This document shows positions 40,356-49,650 of a stretch of DNA of 55,757 bases, in pieces. Position numbers and translations under genes: made by a program. The first letter of the stretch is position 1. Every line of letters starts with the position of its first letter. The notes beneath the pieces were generated by a model. It was not told the origin of the DNA. It worked only from the letters and a program-made list of their open reading frames with translations, and did not search any database. The stretch is from Minwuia thermotolerans (lineage in GTDB: Bacteria; Pseudomonadota; Alphaproteobacteria; Minwuiales; Minwuiaceae), in contig BQJF01000018.1 of assembly GCA_021604565.1 (NCBI GenBank), positions 1 through 55,757 of the forward strand, read 5' to 3'.

Positions 40356-40370
40356 CGACAGGCTGTCGCC
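40356..40370. promoter_or_regulatory. Perfect 15-base palindrome between qor-like gene and ccdA
   Basis: GCGACAG-G-CTGTCGC has 7-base arms around one base. A second palindrome, CTGAC-A-GTCAG, follows at 40373-40383 and shares the GACAG half-site. Together they look like an operator in a 147-base divergent promoter region. No regulator gene is adjacent. Confidence 0.45.
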
Positions 40371-40372
40371 GC

Positions 40373-40383
40373 TGACAGTCAGT
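40373..40383. promoter_or_regulatory. Adjacent 11-base palindrome
   Basis: CTGAC-A-GTCAG is perfect and starts three bases after the palindrome at 40356-40370. It may be a second binding site for the same protein. Confidence 0.35.
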
Positions 40384-40474
40384 TGATTGGCCTTGTGCCC
40401 CACAGGCCCTAAACAGATGTATATCGGTCGGGTCACGGACCCACGATAGCAACAGGTCGGGAAGCAGGCGAGAT

Positions 40475-41215
40475 ATGGCAGCAGAGATCAGCTTTGCATG
40501 GGCCGCGGTTGGCGGGTTCGTGTCGTTCCTCAGCCCCTGTGTGCTGCCCCTGGTGCCCGCTTACCTGAGCTACATGGCCGGAACCAACTTCGACGAGATG
40601 AACGAGAAGGCGGGCAAGGATCCGGCGCTGACGCGCCGCGTCGTGCTGATGGCGGTCTTCTTCGTGCTCGGCTTTTCCACCGTCTTCGTGGCGCTCGGGG
40701 CCTCCGCCAGTGCGATCAACGAACTGATCCGACCCTGGATGGACGTGCTGGCCAGGGTCGCGGGCGTGGTGATCGTGCTGTTCGGGCTGCACATGATCGG
40801 TCTGCTGCGTATCGGTCTGTTCTATCGGGAAGCCCGCTTTGCCGCAGGAACCAGCAACCTCAAGGCACCGGGCGCCTATCTGCTGGGCATGGCGTTCGGC
40901 TTCGGCTGGACCCCCTGCATCGGCCCGATCCTGGCCACCATCCTTGCCCTGGCGGCAAGTGAGCAGAATGTCACTACCGGCGCGGCGCTGCTGGCGGTCT
41001 ATGCGCTGGGGCTCGGCATTCCGTTCCTGCTGGCGGCGCTGGCAGTCCGCGCCTTCATGGGTTTCCTGGTCCGGTTCCGCCGCCACCTGCACAAGGTGGA
41101 AGTGGGCACCGGCCTGCTGCTGGTCTTGACGGGCGTGCTGATCTTCACCAACCAGTTGCAGATCCTGGCGATCTGGCTGCTGGAACTGTTTCCGGGACTG
41201 GCGACGATCGGCTGA
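40475..41215 (+). CDS. ccdA: Cytochrome c biogenesis protein CcdA
   Basis: A 246-residue inner-membrane thiol transporter of the DsbD/CcdA family. Two cysteines lie in the first and fourth helices, in the contexts SPCVLPLVPAYLSYMAG and GWTPCIGPILA, and shuttle electrons from thioredoxin to periplasmic partners. About six membrane segments are visible. It serves heme attachment to c-type cytochromes, several of which are encoded in this window. An esterase gene follows after 61 bases. Confidence 0.95.
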   Translation: MAAEISFAWAAVGGFVSFLSPCVLPLVPAYLSYMAGTNFDEMNEKAGKDPALTRRVVLMAVFFVLGFSTVFVALGASASAINELIRPWMDVLARVAGVVIVLFGLHMIGLLRIGLFYREARFAAGTSNLKAPGAYLLGMAFGFGWTPCIGPILATILALAASEQNVTTGAALLAVYALGLGIPFLLAALAVRAFMGFLVRFRRHLHKVEVGTGLLLVLTGVLIFTNQLQILAIWLLELFPGLATIG

Positions 41216-41276
41216 GGCTGTAGGATGCGGCTCCCGGCACCCCGGTACAGCAACCTGAAACACGAAGGTCCGCAGC

Positions 41277-42011
41277 ATGCCCAGCCCCCTCGACGGCCCC
41301 CGTCACCCGCAGGCACGCGGTGACAGGCCGAAACAGCTTGTCGTGCTGCTGCATGGCTATGGCGCCGACGGTCAGGACCTGATCGGGCTGGCGCCATATC
41401 TGGCGCGCAGCCTGCCGGAAGCGGCATTCGTCGCCCCCAATGCCCCCGACCCCTGCGACATGTCCCCCATGGGCCGCCAGTGGTTCGCCATCGATCTCGA
41501 TGACCCCGCCCGCGCCAGTGGCGACCCGAAGCAGATGGTGGAGCGCTATGGCGCCATGAGCAGCCGCGCCGACGAGGTCGCGCCGATGCTGCACGCATTC
41601 CTGGATCAGGAGCGGGACCAGCATGGGCTGCAGGACCGGGACGTGGCGCTGATCGGTTTCAGCCAGGGCACGATGCTGTCACTGCATGTCGGCCTGCGAC
41701 GGGCCGCGCCTCTGGCGGGTATCGTCGGTTTCTCCGGTGCGCTGCTGGGCGACGAGACCTTGGCACAGGACATCACCTCCCCCACACCGATCCAGCTCAT
41801 CCACGGCGACAGCGACGAGATGGTCCCGGCCCTTGCGATGTTTCATGCCGCCGGCGCGCTGGGCCACGCGGGCCTGCCGGTCGGGTTTCACGTCAGCGCC
41901 GGCACCGGCCACGGCATCGCGCCGGACGGGATCGAGGTCGCCACCGCGTTCCTGACCAGTGTCTTCAGTGGCCGACTGACGGCGACCACGGGTATCTCCA
42001 CCGCACTCTGA
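41277..42011 (+). CDS. Carboxylesterase/phospholipase family alpha/beta hydrolase
   Basis: A 244-residue cytoplasmic hydrolase of the acyl-protein thioesterase/YpfH family. The oxyanion segment is VVLLHGYGADGQDLIGLA, the nucleophile elbow is GFSQG, the Asp is in HGDSDEMVP and the His in GTGHGIAPDG. It cleaves short-chain esters. The sequence extends about 20 residues past the last His, close to family length. It may be cotranscribed with ccdA. Confidence 0.92.
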   Translation: MPSPLDGPRHPQARGDRPKQLVVLLHGYGADGQDLIGLAPYLARSLPEAAFVAPNAPDPCDMSPMGRQWFAIDLDDPARASGDPKQMVERYGAMSSRADEVAPMLHAFLDQERDQHGLQDRDVALIGFSQGTMLSLHVGLRRAAPLAGIVGFSGALLGDETLAQDITSPTPIQLIHGDSDEMVPALAMFHAAGALGHAGLPVGFHVSAGTGHGIAPDGIEVATAFLTSVFSGRLTATTGISTAL

Positions 42012-42020
42012 GGCGCGCTG

Positions 42021-42572
42021 TCAGTTCGCAGGCAGCGGCCAGCGATCGATGAACTGCTGCACATCCGGCTCCAGTTCGACCTGCAGGGTCTTCAGTACCC
42101 GCACGATGGCGCAGTAGAAGGCGATGGCGGCCGTCAGCTCGATCATCTTCTCGCGGCCGAACTCCGGGAACAGGGCGTCCCAGGTGGCGTCGGACATGGC
42201 ACCGTCCTGCGTCACTTCCCGCGCGGCGGCGATCACGTGCTTCGCGACCGGTTCCAGATCCGTCTCCGCGCCTTCCAGCTCCGCGATCAGCCGTTCGATG
42301 TCCGCGTCGGTGACGCCGAACTGATAGCCCAGTTCGATGTGATGTGCCCATTCGTAGGCCGCGCGCTCGACATAGCCCACCGTCAGGATCGCGAGCTCCC
42401 TGAGACGGGTATCCAGCGCCGAATCGAAGCGCAGCCAGAGGCCCATCTGACTGAACCCCCGCGCCGCACCCGGCACATGGCCCAGGGCATAGTAGATATT
42501 GACGTCACGCTGCAGCACATCGCGATTGCTGTCATTTGCGTCTGCGGCGGTCAGCAGCGGGATTCGGGCCAT
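42021..42572 (-). CDS. Carboxymuconolactone decarboxylase family protein
   Basis: A 183-residue AhpD-like helical protein. The core segment RELAILTVGYVERAAYEWAHHIELGYQFGV matches the CMD family, but the CxxC pair of AhpD-type peroxidases is missing, so a redox role is unlikely. These proteins are often related to gamma-carboxymuconolactone decarboxylase but act on diverse substrates. It converges with the esterase. Confidence 0.87.
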   Translation of the reverse strand: MARIPLLTAADANDSNRDVLQRDVNIYYALGHVPGAARGFSQMGLWLRFDSALDTRLRELAILTVGYVERAAYEWAHHIELGYQFGVTDADIERLIAELEGAETDLEPVAKHVIAAAREVTQDGAMSDATWDALFPEFGREKMIELTAAIAFYCAIVRVLKTLQVELEPDVQQFIDRWPLPAN

Positions 42573-42625
42573 GGTCGGGATGCTCCGTCAGTCAGGTAAT
42601 GGAATTTGGCGGCAGGCGGGACAGA

Positions 42626-43060
42626 CTACTTGATGCGGGTCCAGGTCTGTTCCTGGCAGAAGAACAGCACACAGCCCTCGACCTCCAGCGTGTCGGCATC
42701 CATTGCCTGCATGTTGGAATCATAGGTCTTGCCGCTCTCCGGATCGTAGATCTCGCCATCTTCCCAGACACCGGGCGCGTCCTTCTCGAAGCCCCGGATC
42801 ATCTGCAGGCCGATGATCGGGTTGCCGTGGTTGGCCTCATCGGGATTGTTGATGTCGCGCTTCGGCGTGCCGTCCGCGCGATCCGGTTCCTTGAGCCAGA
42901 TGATCGTGCCGCACATGGACTCCTCACAGGGTGCGATCTCGACATGGGCGCCGCCGCTTTCGGTCAGCCAGACACCCTCCACCGGATCCGGGGCGGCAAG
43001 GGCGGAGGCCGAGTACACAGAGAGGGCCGAAAGGGCGAAAAACATCTTGATGGTGCGCAT
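42626..43060 (-). CDS. DUF2147 family exported protein
   Basis: A 144-residue protein with a signal peptide (MRTIKMFFALSALSVYSASALA) and the DUF2147 signature DPVEGVWLTESGGAHVEIAPCEESMCGTIIWLKEP. The domain is a small lipocalin-like beta fold. Three or four cysteines (PCEESMCG, EGCVLFFCQ) could form disulfides. Its role is unknown. Confidence 0.88.
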   Translation of the reverse strand: MRTIKMFFALSALSVYSASALAAPDPVEGVWLTESGGAHVEIAPCEESMCGTIIWLKEPDRADGTPKRDINNPDEANHGNPIIGLQMIRGFEKDAPGVWEDGEIYDPESGKTYDSNMQAMDADTLEVEGCVLFFCQEQTWTRIK

Positions 43061-43166
43061 CGAATTCTCCGTTGCTGGACAAGTGCCATGGACCGGTCGT
43101 CAGGCAGGTCCCGCACTGTGAGGTGCAGGGGTTAATATAGTCGCGACAGCGCAGCGGCTGAAAGCA

Positions 43167-43874
43167 TCAACCGTCCTCCCTGCTGTCGTTCCCGTCATCG
43201 TTTCCGTCATCGTTTCCGGCCAGGACCGCGATGACGAGATCACGACTGACGTGACGCTTCTGCTGTCCCAGCGCCGCCCGATCCAGTCGGGCCACGATTT
43301 CCTGCACACCGGCAAAGGATCTGTCCATGCGCGGCAGCAGATAGGCATAGGCGGACGGGGTGAGATCAAGCTGGCGATCGCTGGCGTACTTCAGCAGCAG
43401 CGCCGAGAGCAGGCTGTCGTCGGGCTGGCGAATCTCCACTGCCGGGGCCGTTGCGAGCCGTGACGAAAGGTCCGGCAGCCCATGTGTCCAGTCAGCCGGT
43501 GGCGTGCGCGCGGCAAACAGCAGGTGCGCCCCCGCCTCCCGCTGCATGTTGTAGAGGTGCAGGAACGGCTCCGGCTGCACCATGGCGTCGGCGCGGTCGA
43601 TGGCAACCGGTGTTCCGGCCAGATCATGCGCCGCCTCCAGTGTCAGTTCGGGGCCCTGCAGCAGCACACCCTCACTCGCCCTCACCCAGATGTGCAGCAG
43701 GTGCGTCTTGCCCGCCCCCGCGGGGCCATGCAGCGCAAGCGCCGGGCCAGGCCAGTCCGGCCAGTTGCTGATCCATGACAGGGCATCGGCATTGCAGGGC
43801 GCGGGCATGAAGTCCCGGCGCCCGTAGCGGGGGGCCAGTTCCAGGGCGAGCGGTTGCTGGGTCGGGCGCTTCAT
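43167..43874 (-). CDS. hdaA: DnaA-related regulatory protein HdaA
   Basis: A 235-residue AAA+ protein related to the DnaA ATPase domain. Walker A is GPAGAGKTH and the remainder follows the Hda/HdaA layout; Walker B is weak (TPVAIDRADAM). HdaA with the beta clamp stimulates ATP hydrolysis by DnaA and so limits replication initiation. The N-terminal QQPLALELA is a good clamp-binding motif. The C-terminus ends in an imperfect repeat NDDGNDDGND, encoded by a 12-base tandem repeat. It is the last gene of the DUF2066-perM-hdaA operon, with a 4-base overlap. Confidence 0.9.
   Translation of the reverse strand: MKRPTQQPLALELAPRYGRRDFMPAPCNADALSWISNWPDWPGPALALHGPAGAGKTHLLHIWVRASEGVLLQGPELTLEAAHDLAGTPVAIDRADAMVQPEPFLHLYNMQREAGAHLLFAARTPPADWTHGLPDLSSRLATAPAVEIRQPDDSLLSALLLKYASDRQLDLTPSAYAYLLPRMDRSFAGVQEIVARLDRAALGQQKRHVSRDLVIAVLAGNDDGNDDGNDSREDG
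43188..43218 (-). repeat. 12-base tandem repeat in hdaA
   Basis: About two and a half copies of a 12-base unit (CGTCATCGTTTC on the plus strand) encode the NDDG repeat at the end of HdaA. Slippage here would change tail length by whole units and keep the reading frame. Confidence 0.7.
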
Positions 43875-44977
43875 GTCTCCGGCGTCTTGCCGCCCTCTTC
43901 CGTGTTCGCAGGGTCGTAGAAGTGGCTGCGCAGGTACTGGTCGAGGCCGAACCGGACCAGCACTCCGACCACCGCGCTGACCGGCAGCGCCAGCAGCATC
44001 CCGACAAAGCCGAACAGCACCCCGCCGGCCAGCACCCCGAACATCACCCAGACCGGATGCAGGCCGATCCGGTCACCGACCAGTTTCGGCGTCAGGACAT
44101 AGCCTTCAGCCACCTGTCCGACGACATAGATGGCCAGCACGATGGCCACCCGCGCCATGTCATCGGGCCAGAACTGCAGGATCGCCAGGCCGATGGAGGT
44201 GATGGCACCGAAGATCGCGCCGACAAAGGGGATGAACGACAGTGCACCGGAAAGCAGGCCGATCAGGAAGCCGAAGCTGAGCCCGGAAAGGCTGAGAGTG
44301 GTCGAATAATAGATCATCAGGACGATGCAGACCGTGCCCTGTCCCCGCACGAAACCGGCCAGGGTGCGGTCGATGTCCTGAACCAGCTTGCGGATCGTCG
44401 TGGCGTAGCGGCGCGGCAGCCAGCCATCGATCTTCTCCACGAGATTGTCCCATTCGTACAGCAGGTAGAAGGTCACGATGGGCGTGATCACCAGCAGGGA
44501 CAGGAAGTTCAGCAGGGCCGCGCCGCCGCGCACCAGATTTCCGGCAAGTTCGGTGAAGAACTTCACTGCCTGACTGGCGTATTCCTTCAGCGCCTGGGCA
44601 CCATCGTCGCGGCTGACATCGACACCCCGGTCCGAGGCAGCCTCCAGCATGTTCATGACGAAGGGCTGCAGCAGCTTCGTCGCCTGTTCGACATAACCGG
44701 GCAACTGCAGCAGCAGTTCACCCGCCTGGCGCACCACCAGCGGCACCAGGATCAGCAGTCCCAGCAACAGGATGATGATGAAGGAAACCGTGATGACGAT
44801 GGTCGCCTGATTGCGGCTGAGGCGCATCCGCTCCAGCCAGTCGGCAAGCGGGTCGCTCAGGTAGGCCACGGCCATGCCGACCACGAAGGGCAGCAGCATG
44901 TCACGCAGCGCAAAGGTCATGAGGCCCAGAACGGCGACGAAGATCAGCCAGAACAGTGCCTGTCGCTGCGGACTCAC
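43871..44977 (-). CDS. AI-2E family transporter (PerM-like)
   Basis: A 368-residue membrane protein of the AI-2E/PerM family, with about eight hydrophobic segments. The family-typical parts are [46 protein letters not shown], and [24 protein letters not shown]. Substrates are varied and mostly unknown. It overlaps both neighbours by 4 bases, in the conserved alphaproteobacterial order with hdaA. Confidence 0.92.
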   Translation of the reverse strand: MSPQRQALFWLIFVAVLGLMTFALRDMLLPFVVGMAVAYLSDPLADWLERMRLSRNQATIVITVSFIIILLLGLLILVPLVVRQAGELLLQLPGYVEQATKLLQPFVMNMLEAASDRGVDVSRDDGAQALKEYASQAVKFFTELAGNLVRGGAALLNFLSLLVITPIVTFYLLYEWDNLVEKIDGWLPRRYATTIRKLVQDIDRTLAGFVRGQGTVCIVLMIYYSTTLSLSGLSFGFLIGLLSGALSFIPFVGAIFGAITSIGLAILQFWPDDMARVAIVLAIYVVGQVAEGYVLTPKLVGDRIGLHPVWVMFGVLAGGVLFGFVGMLLALPVSAVVGVLVRFGLDQYLRSHFYDPANTEEGGKTPET

Positions 44978-46131
44978 TGCTGCACGCCCGCGACATCGCC
45001 CGCACGGCGGATGGTCCAGTAACCGTCCTTCTCCGCCAGGACCAGGTTCTGCTGCGCCAGCGCGCGACGCAGCAGTGCCTCGTCGCCCAGGTGGTGCAGC
45101 ACCACGATCGCGTCCTGCACGGAGATCTGGGTCAGGTCCAGTTTCCGGACAACGGACGTCGAGGTGATGGTGCGCTCCAGAGCCTGCCAGTCGGCCAGTC
45201 CCCGGATCGGCACCAGCGCACTCAGCAGGCGCAGGTCGCCGAAGCTCTCGATGGTGCGCTGCTTCCAGAGATCCTCGATCTCCACCACCATCAGATCGAC
45301 AGCGGCATTCATGAACTGGACAACGTCCGCATCAGGGGTGCTCTCGAAACTGCGGATCACGGAGGGGTAGGGATCGGGACCGAAGCTGTGCAGCAGGATA
45401 TCGATCCGCGCCACGCCCTGCTCCGCATCCACGGTCAGGGAGGCATCGGCAACAAGTACGCTTTCGGCGCGATACCGTTCAGCCATGGCATCCAGCGGTC
45501 CCGGCTGTCCGGTCACCGCCTGCTCGGCAGAGATCGCAAGCACGTCATCGACGTCGCCGAATGGTGCAATGATCGGCACCAGCCGGTCACGACCGTCGAA
45601 GCGCGCCCAGGCCGCCAGCCACGGATTCGGGTCGGCCCAGAGCGCCATGTCGCCCCCGGCGCGCAGCACCGGCAGGATGACGGCGGGCAGGGCACGGGTC
45701 TCCGTGAACGGAATTCCGGCGCTGTTCAGCAGGCCCCGCACCACGTCCGGCTGAAAACTGAAGGTCAGATCCGCGATATAGCGGTCAGGGGCCGTCTTCT
45801 CGTTCGCCACCTGGAAGGATGCGACCATGCCGGACAGGGTTCCCTCATCGGGGACCGGCAGCCGGGACCAGTCGGCCTTTCGCGTCAGGCGCTGCATCAG
45901 GGTGACGGAGGCCTGCTGCCGGGCGCTTGCCACCGCCTGCTGCTTGGCCAGGTCGGCACTCTCCGACACCACGTCCACGGGAATCGCCGACACCGTGTAC
46001 AGGTCATCGGCGGCCGCGCGCGCCTGCTGCGCGCCAACCGCGCAGAGCAGGAACACGAGAAACAGGGCAGGCATCATGTCCCGCCGCAACAGCGACAGGC
46101 GCGACAGATGGCGCAAGACGTGGCCAGGCAT
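44974..46131 (-). CDS. DUF2066 domain exported protein
   Basis: A 385-residue protein with a signal sequence ([20 protein letters not shown]) and the DUF2066 core ([41 protein letters not shown]). Its function is unknown; it may be a periplasmic factor linked to the membrane protein downstream. Start ATGs at 46131 and 46077 are both possible. It is the first gene of DUF2066-perM-hdaA and is divergent from purM. Confidence 0.85.
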   Translation of the reverse strand: MPGHVLRHLSRLSLLRRDMMPALFLVFLLCAVGAQQARAAADDLYTVSAIPVDVVSESADLAKQQAVASARQQASVTLMQRLTRKADWSRLPVPDEGTLSGMVASFQVANEKTAPDRYIADLTFSFQPDVVRGLLNSAGIPFTETRALPAVILPVLRAGGDMALWADPNPWLAAWARFDGRDRLVPIIAPFGDVDDVLAISAEQAVTGQPGPLDAMAERYRAESVLVADASLTVDAEQGVARIDILLHSFGPDPYPSVIRSFESTPDADVVQFMNAAVDLMVVEIEDLWKQRTIESFGDLRLLSALVPIRGLADWQALERTITSTSVVRKLDLTQISVQDAIVVLHHLGDEALLRRALAQQNLVLAEKDGYWTIRRAGDVAGVQQ

Positions 46132-46194
46132 TGCAATCGGACTCCGTTGGCGGCATCGTCTGCCCTCACTTTAGCCGAGCGGGCGGAGGGCGTC

Positions 46195-47250
46195 ATCACG
46201 AACGGGCTCACATACCGCGATGCGGGCGTCGATGTCGATGCCGGCAACGCACTGGTCGACCGGATCAAGGCCGATACAGCCTCCACCAACCGCCCCGGTT
46301 CCATCGGCGGCATCGGCGGCTTTGGCGGCCTGTTCGACCCGAAGGCCGCAGGTTACACGGATCCGCTGCTGGTTGCCGCCACGGACGGTGTCGGTACCAA
46401 GCTGACCCTGGCAGGTGACGTGGGGCGTCATGACACGGTGGGCCAGGACCTGGTTGCCATGTGTGTCAACGACCTGATCGTGCAGGGTGCGGAACCGCTT
46501 TTCTTCCTCGACTACTTCGCCACCGGGGCGCTGTCCGTGGATCAGGCCGCCGATGTGGTGGCCGGTATCGCGGAAGGCTGTCGCCTCTCCGGCTGCGCCC
46601 TGATCGGCGGCGAGACGGCGGAGATGCCGGGCCTCTATCGTCCAGGCGAGTATGACCTGGCCGGATTCAGCGTCGGCGCGGTGGAGCGGGACGGCCTGCT
46701 GCCCCGTACAGAGGCCATTCAGCCCGGTGACCGCATTCTGGGCATTGCCTCGTCCGGCATCCATTCCAACGGTTTCTCGCTGGTGCGCCGGATCGTCGAG
46801 CGCAGTGGCGCCGATCTGGCTGCCCCGGCGCCTTATGACCCGGACATCACGCTCGGCGAAAGCCTGCTGACGCCGACCCGCATCTACGTGAAGAACCTGC
46901 TGGCCACGATCCGGCTGGGCGGCATCACGGCGCTGGCGCACATCACCGGCGGTGGTCTGACGGAGAACATTCCGCGCGTGCTGCCGAAAGACCTGGGTGT
47001 CCGGCTGGACACAGCCTGCTGGGAACTGCCGCCGGTCTTCGGCTGGCTGATGCGGGAAGGTGGCGTGGCACCGGCGGAGATGGCACGCACCTTCAACTGC
47101 GGCATCGGCATGGTCGCCGTCGTCCCGGCGGTGGAGGCCGACAAGCTGATTGCCTTCCTGACCTACAAGGGCGAGCAGGTGCACGACATCGGCGCGGTCA
47201 TGGCGGGCGAAGGTGTCGAGATTGCAGGGCTTGATCGTTGGCACGTCTGA
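46195..47250 (+). CDS. purM: Phosphoribosylformylglycinamidine cyclo-ligase (PurM)
   Basis: PurM closes the imidazole ring to form AIR in purine synthesis. The family signatures are plain: [63 protein letters not shown] and [15 protein letters not shown]. No ATG, GTG or TTG lies where the family begins. At that place an in-frame ATC (46195) is preceded by GGAGG with 5 bases between, giving [13 protein letters not shown] and a normal 351-residue length. Other in-frame options are TTG 46147 or ATG 46108, which add 16 or 29 non-homologous residues and lack a good ribosome site. The stop is overlapped 13 bases by purN. Confidence 0.93.
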   Translation: MTNGLTYRDAGVDVDAGNALVDRIKADTASTNRPGSIGGIGGFGGLFDPKAAGYTDPLLVAATDGVGTKLTLAGDVGRHDTVGQDLVAMCVNDLIVQGAEPLFFLDYFATGALSVDQAADVVAGIAEGCRLSGCALIGGETAEMPGLYRPGEYDLAGFSVGAVERDGLLPRTEAIQPGDRILGIASSGIHSNGFSLVRRIVERSGADLAAPAPYDPDITLGESLLTPTRIYVKNLLATIRLGGITALAHITGGGLTENIPRVLPKDLGVRLDTACWELPPVFGWLMREGGVAPAEMARTFNCGIGMVAVVPAVEADKLIAFLTYKGEQVHDIGAVMAGEGVEIAGLDRWHV

Positions 47251-47894
47251 AACTCGGCGTCCTGATCTCCGGTCGCGGCAGCAACCTGCAGGCCCTGATC
47301 GACGCGGCGGCGGACCCGGCCTTTCCGGCTGAGATCGCGGTCGTGATCTCGAACATCGCCGATGTTCAGGGGCTGCAACGCGCCGCCGACGCCGGGATCG
47401 AGACCTGCGTCATCGACCACAAGGCACATGACGGTCGCGCCGCGTTCGAGAGCGCCCTGACCGAGGCGCTGGAGGCGCGCCAGGTGCGTCTGGTCTGCCT
47501 GGCCGGCTTCATGCGGCTGCTGACCAAGGGCTTCGTCGACCACTGGCGTGACCGGATCATCAATATCCACCCCTCCCTGCTGCCCGCGTTCAAGGGTCTG
47601 AACACGCATGAGCGGGTGCTGGACTACGGGGTCAAGTTCACCGGTTGCACGGTGCATTTCGTCAGGGCGGAGATGGATGACGGGCCGATCATCGTCCAGG
47701 GAGTCGTGCCGGTCATTTCCAGCGACACGCCGGACGGGCTCGCCGCGCGGGTGTTGCAGGTGGAACACCGGATCTATCCCCTTGCGGTGCGTCTGGTGGC
47801 GGAGGGGCGGGCCCGCGTGGTCGGCAATGCCGTCAATATCGACGTGAAGGATCACGAGGCCGAAGGCATCATCCTGGTCAACCCGCAGGCCTGA
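47238..47894 (+). CDS. purN: Phosphoribosylglycinamide formyltransferase (PurN)
   Basis: A 218-residue enzyme that transfers a formyl group from 10-formyl-THF to GAR in purine synthesis. The motifs [26 protein letters not shown] (Asn and His catalytic) and MDDGPIIVQ (Asp) are present. The start is TTG at 47238, overlapping purM by 13 bases, so translation depends on purM. This is the second non-ATG start in the purM-purN pair. Confidence 0.96.
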   Translation: MARLKLGVLISGRGSNLQALIDAAADPAFPAEIAVVISNIADVQGLQRAADAGIETCVIDHKAHDGRAAFESALTEALEARQVRLVCLAGFMRLLTKGFVDHWRDRIINIHPSLLPAFKGLNTHERVLDYGVKFTGCTVHFVRAEMDDGPIIVQGVVPVISSDTPDGLAARVLQVEHRIYPLAVRLVAEGRARVVGNAVNIDVKDHEAEGIILVNPQA

Positions 47895-47900
47895 CCGCTG

Positions 47901-48560
47901 TCACGCCCTGGCGGGTTGCTGGCCGTAGGTCCTGAACTTCTCGAGCACCGTTTCCATCTCCCTTGCCGAGAGAATGGCCGGACCACCGATCTGGCGCGAC
48001 AGGATATACTGCTGCGCCAGCACCTCGACCTCCTGCGCCAGACCAAGGGCCTTCTCGACTGTCGGACCCAGCGCGATCACCCCGTGGTTGGACAGCAGGC
48101 AGGCCCGCCGGTCCTTCATGGCAGTCAGCGCCACATCCGACAGGTCCTGCGTGCCGAAGGTCCGATAGGGCGCGCAGCGAATGTCCGTCCCCCCTGCGGC
48201 AGCGACCATGTAGTGAAATGCCGGAATGCCCTCCCCCCGGCAGGCCAGCGCAGTGGCATGCAGCGAATGGGTATGGCAGATGCCGCCGGCGTCCGCCCGC
48301 GCCCTGTAGACGTCCAGATGAAAGCGCCATTCGCTGGAGGGCTTCAGCGGGCCGGACCATTCGCCCTTCATGTCCATGAAGACCATCATCTTCGCATCCA
48401 GCCGGTCGTAGGGGACGCCGGAAGGCGTGATCCAGAATCCGTCGCCATCGCGAATGCTGAGATTGCCGGAGGTGCCGGGCGAGAGCCGCACCGCGAACAT
48501 GGCCTGGGCCGCGGCAAGCAGGTGCGACCGCGCATCCGTCATCTGAGCGTCAGCCTTCAT
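47901..48560 (-). CDS. Class II aldolase (Ald2- or MtnB-like)
   Basis: A 219-residue class II aldolase/adducin protein. A glutamate (PSSEWRFHLDVY), the HTHSLHA pair and a later His (SNHGVIA) supply the zinc site. The start at 48560 has GGAG 7 bases upstream; ATG at 48542 is the alternative. It overlaps mtnA by 11 bases. Two roles fit: MtnB dehydratase of the methionine salvage pathway, or the 5-deoxy/5-methylthioribulose-1-phosphate aldolase (Ald2) of the DHAP shunt described in Rhodospirillum rubrum. No mtnC, mtnD or mtnK lies nearby, which favours the shunt. Confidence 0.8.
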   Translation of the reverse strand: MKADAQMTDARSHLLAAAQAMFAVRLSPGTSGNLSIRDGDGFWITPSGVPYDRLDAKMMVFMDMKGEWSGPLKPSSEWRFHLDVYRARADAGGICHTHSLHATALACRGEGIPAFHYMVAAAGGTDIRCAPYRTFGTQDLSDVALTAMKDRRACLLSNHGVIALGPTVEKALGLAQEVEVLAQQYILSRQIGGPAILSAREMETVLEKFRTYGQQPARA

Positions 48561-49650
48561 CCTGCATCTCCGGATAAAGTGAAAGCAGACCCGTCTCCGT
48601 CGCCGGACAGAGGCCACGCTCCGTGATCAGGCCGGTGACCAGACGCGCGGGCGTGACGTCGAAGGCCGGATTGGCCGCACCCGCCCCGACGGGCAGGATA
48701 TCGACCTCCGTGACCGTGCCGTCCGGCAGTCGACCGGTGATGCGACCGACTTCCTCCGCGCCACGTGCCTCGATCGGAATCTCGCGCACCCCGTCACGCA
48801 CCTTCCAGTCGATGGTCGGTCCCGGCAGGGCGACATGAAAGGGCACGCCATTGTCATGCGCCGCCAGCGCCTTCAGATAGGTTCCGATCTTGTTGCAGAC
48901 ATCGCCGGTCCGGGTCGTGCGGTCCGTACCGACGATGCAGAGATCGACCTGGCCATGCTGCATCAGGTGCCCGCCGGCATTGTCCACGATCACCGTCGAC
49001 GGAACACCGTGCGCCCCCAGTTCCCAGGCGGTCAGCGATGCTCCCTGATTGCGGGGCCGGGTCTCGTCGACCCAGACATGAACGTCGATGCCCCGGTCAT
49101 GCGCCTTGTAGATCGGGCTGAGCGCCGTGCCCCAGTCCACCGTGCCCAACCAGCCCGCATTGCAGTGGGTCAGCACGTTGACGGGGCCGGAAGACCGGAC
49201 TTCTGCCGCCGCCTCGATCAGTTGCAGGCCATTGTCGCCGATGGCCGAGTTGATCGCGACATCCTCCTCCGCGATCTCGCCCGCTGCCTGCCAGGCCAGC
49301 CCGGCCCGGGCGGACGGCGCCTGGTTGTGCAGTGCCACCCGCATCCGTTCCAGTGCCCAGAACAGGTTCACCGCTGTCGGTCGCGTCTGGCGCAGGGTCT
49401 CGATGGCGCTGGCCAGACCATCGTCGCCGGGATCATCGCGCATTGCCAGCGCCACGCCATAGGCCGCCGTCGCACCGATCAGCGGCGCACCGCGAACCAG
49501 CATCGCCCGGATGGCATGCGCTGTTTCGGGCAGATTCCGCAGGGTCACGGTCTCGAACCGGTGCGGCAGCCGCGTCTGATCGATGATCAGGACCGAACAT
49601 CCGTCCTCACCCGCCTCGATGGGGCGTCGGTGCATACCGTCCACTTTCAC
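48550..49650 (-). CDS. mtnA: S-methyl-5-thioribose-1-phosphate isomerase (MtnA)
   Basis: A 366-residue isomerase of the eIF-2B/MtnA family. The N-terminal MVRGAPLIGATAAYG, catalytic Cys in LTHCNAGWLG, and Asp in IVGTDRTTRTGDVCNKIGTY are present. The last segment departs from the usual GADRIxxNGD, so a wider substrate range (5-deoxyribose 1-phosphate as well as methylthioribose 1-phosphate) is possible. It starts with GTG at 49650 after AGGAGG. It is translationally coupled to the class II aldolase. Confidence 0.88.
   Translation of the reverse strand: MKVDGMHRRPIEAGEDGCSVLIIDQTRLPHRFETVTLRNLPETAHAIRAMLVRGAPLIGATAAYGVALAMRDDPGDDGLASAIETLRQTRPTAVNLFWALERMRVALHNQAPSARAGLAWQAAGEIAEEDVAINSAIGDNGLQLIEAAAEVRSSGPVNVLTHCNAGWLGTVDWGTALSPIYKAHDRGIDVHVWVDETRPRNQGASLTAWELGAHGVPSTVIVDNAGGHLMQHGQVDLCIVGTDRTTRTGDVCNKIGTYLKALAAHDNGVPFHVALPGPTIDWKVRDGVREIPIEARGAEEVGRITGRLPDGTVTEVDILPVGAGAANPAFDVTPARLVTGLITERGLCPATETGLLSLYPEMQDEG

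Noticed and set aside
44956-46107. Extension of the purM frame upstream
   Set aside because: It is antisense to the DUF2066 gene and has no PurM homology.
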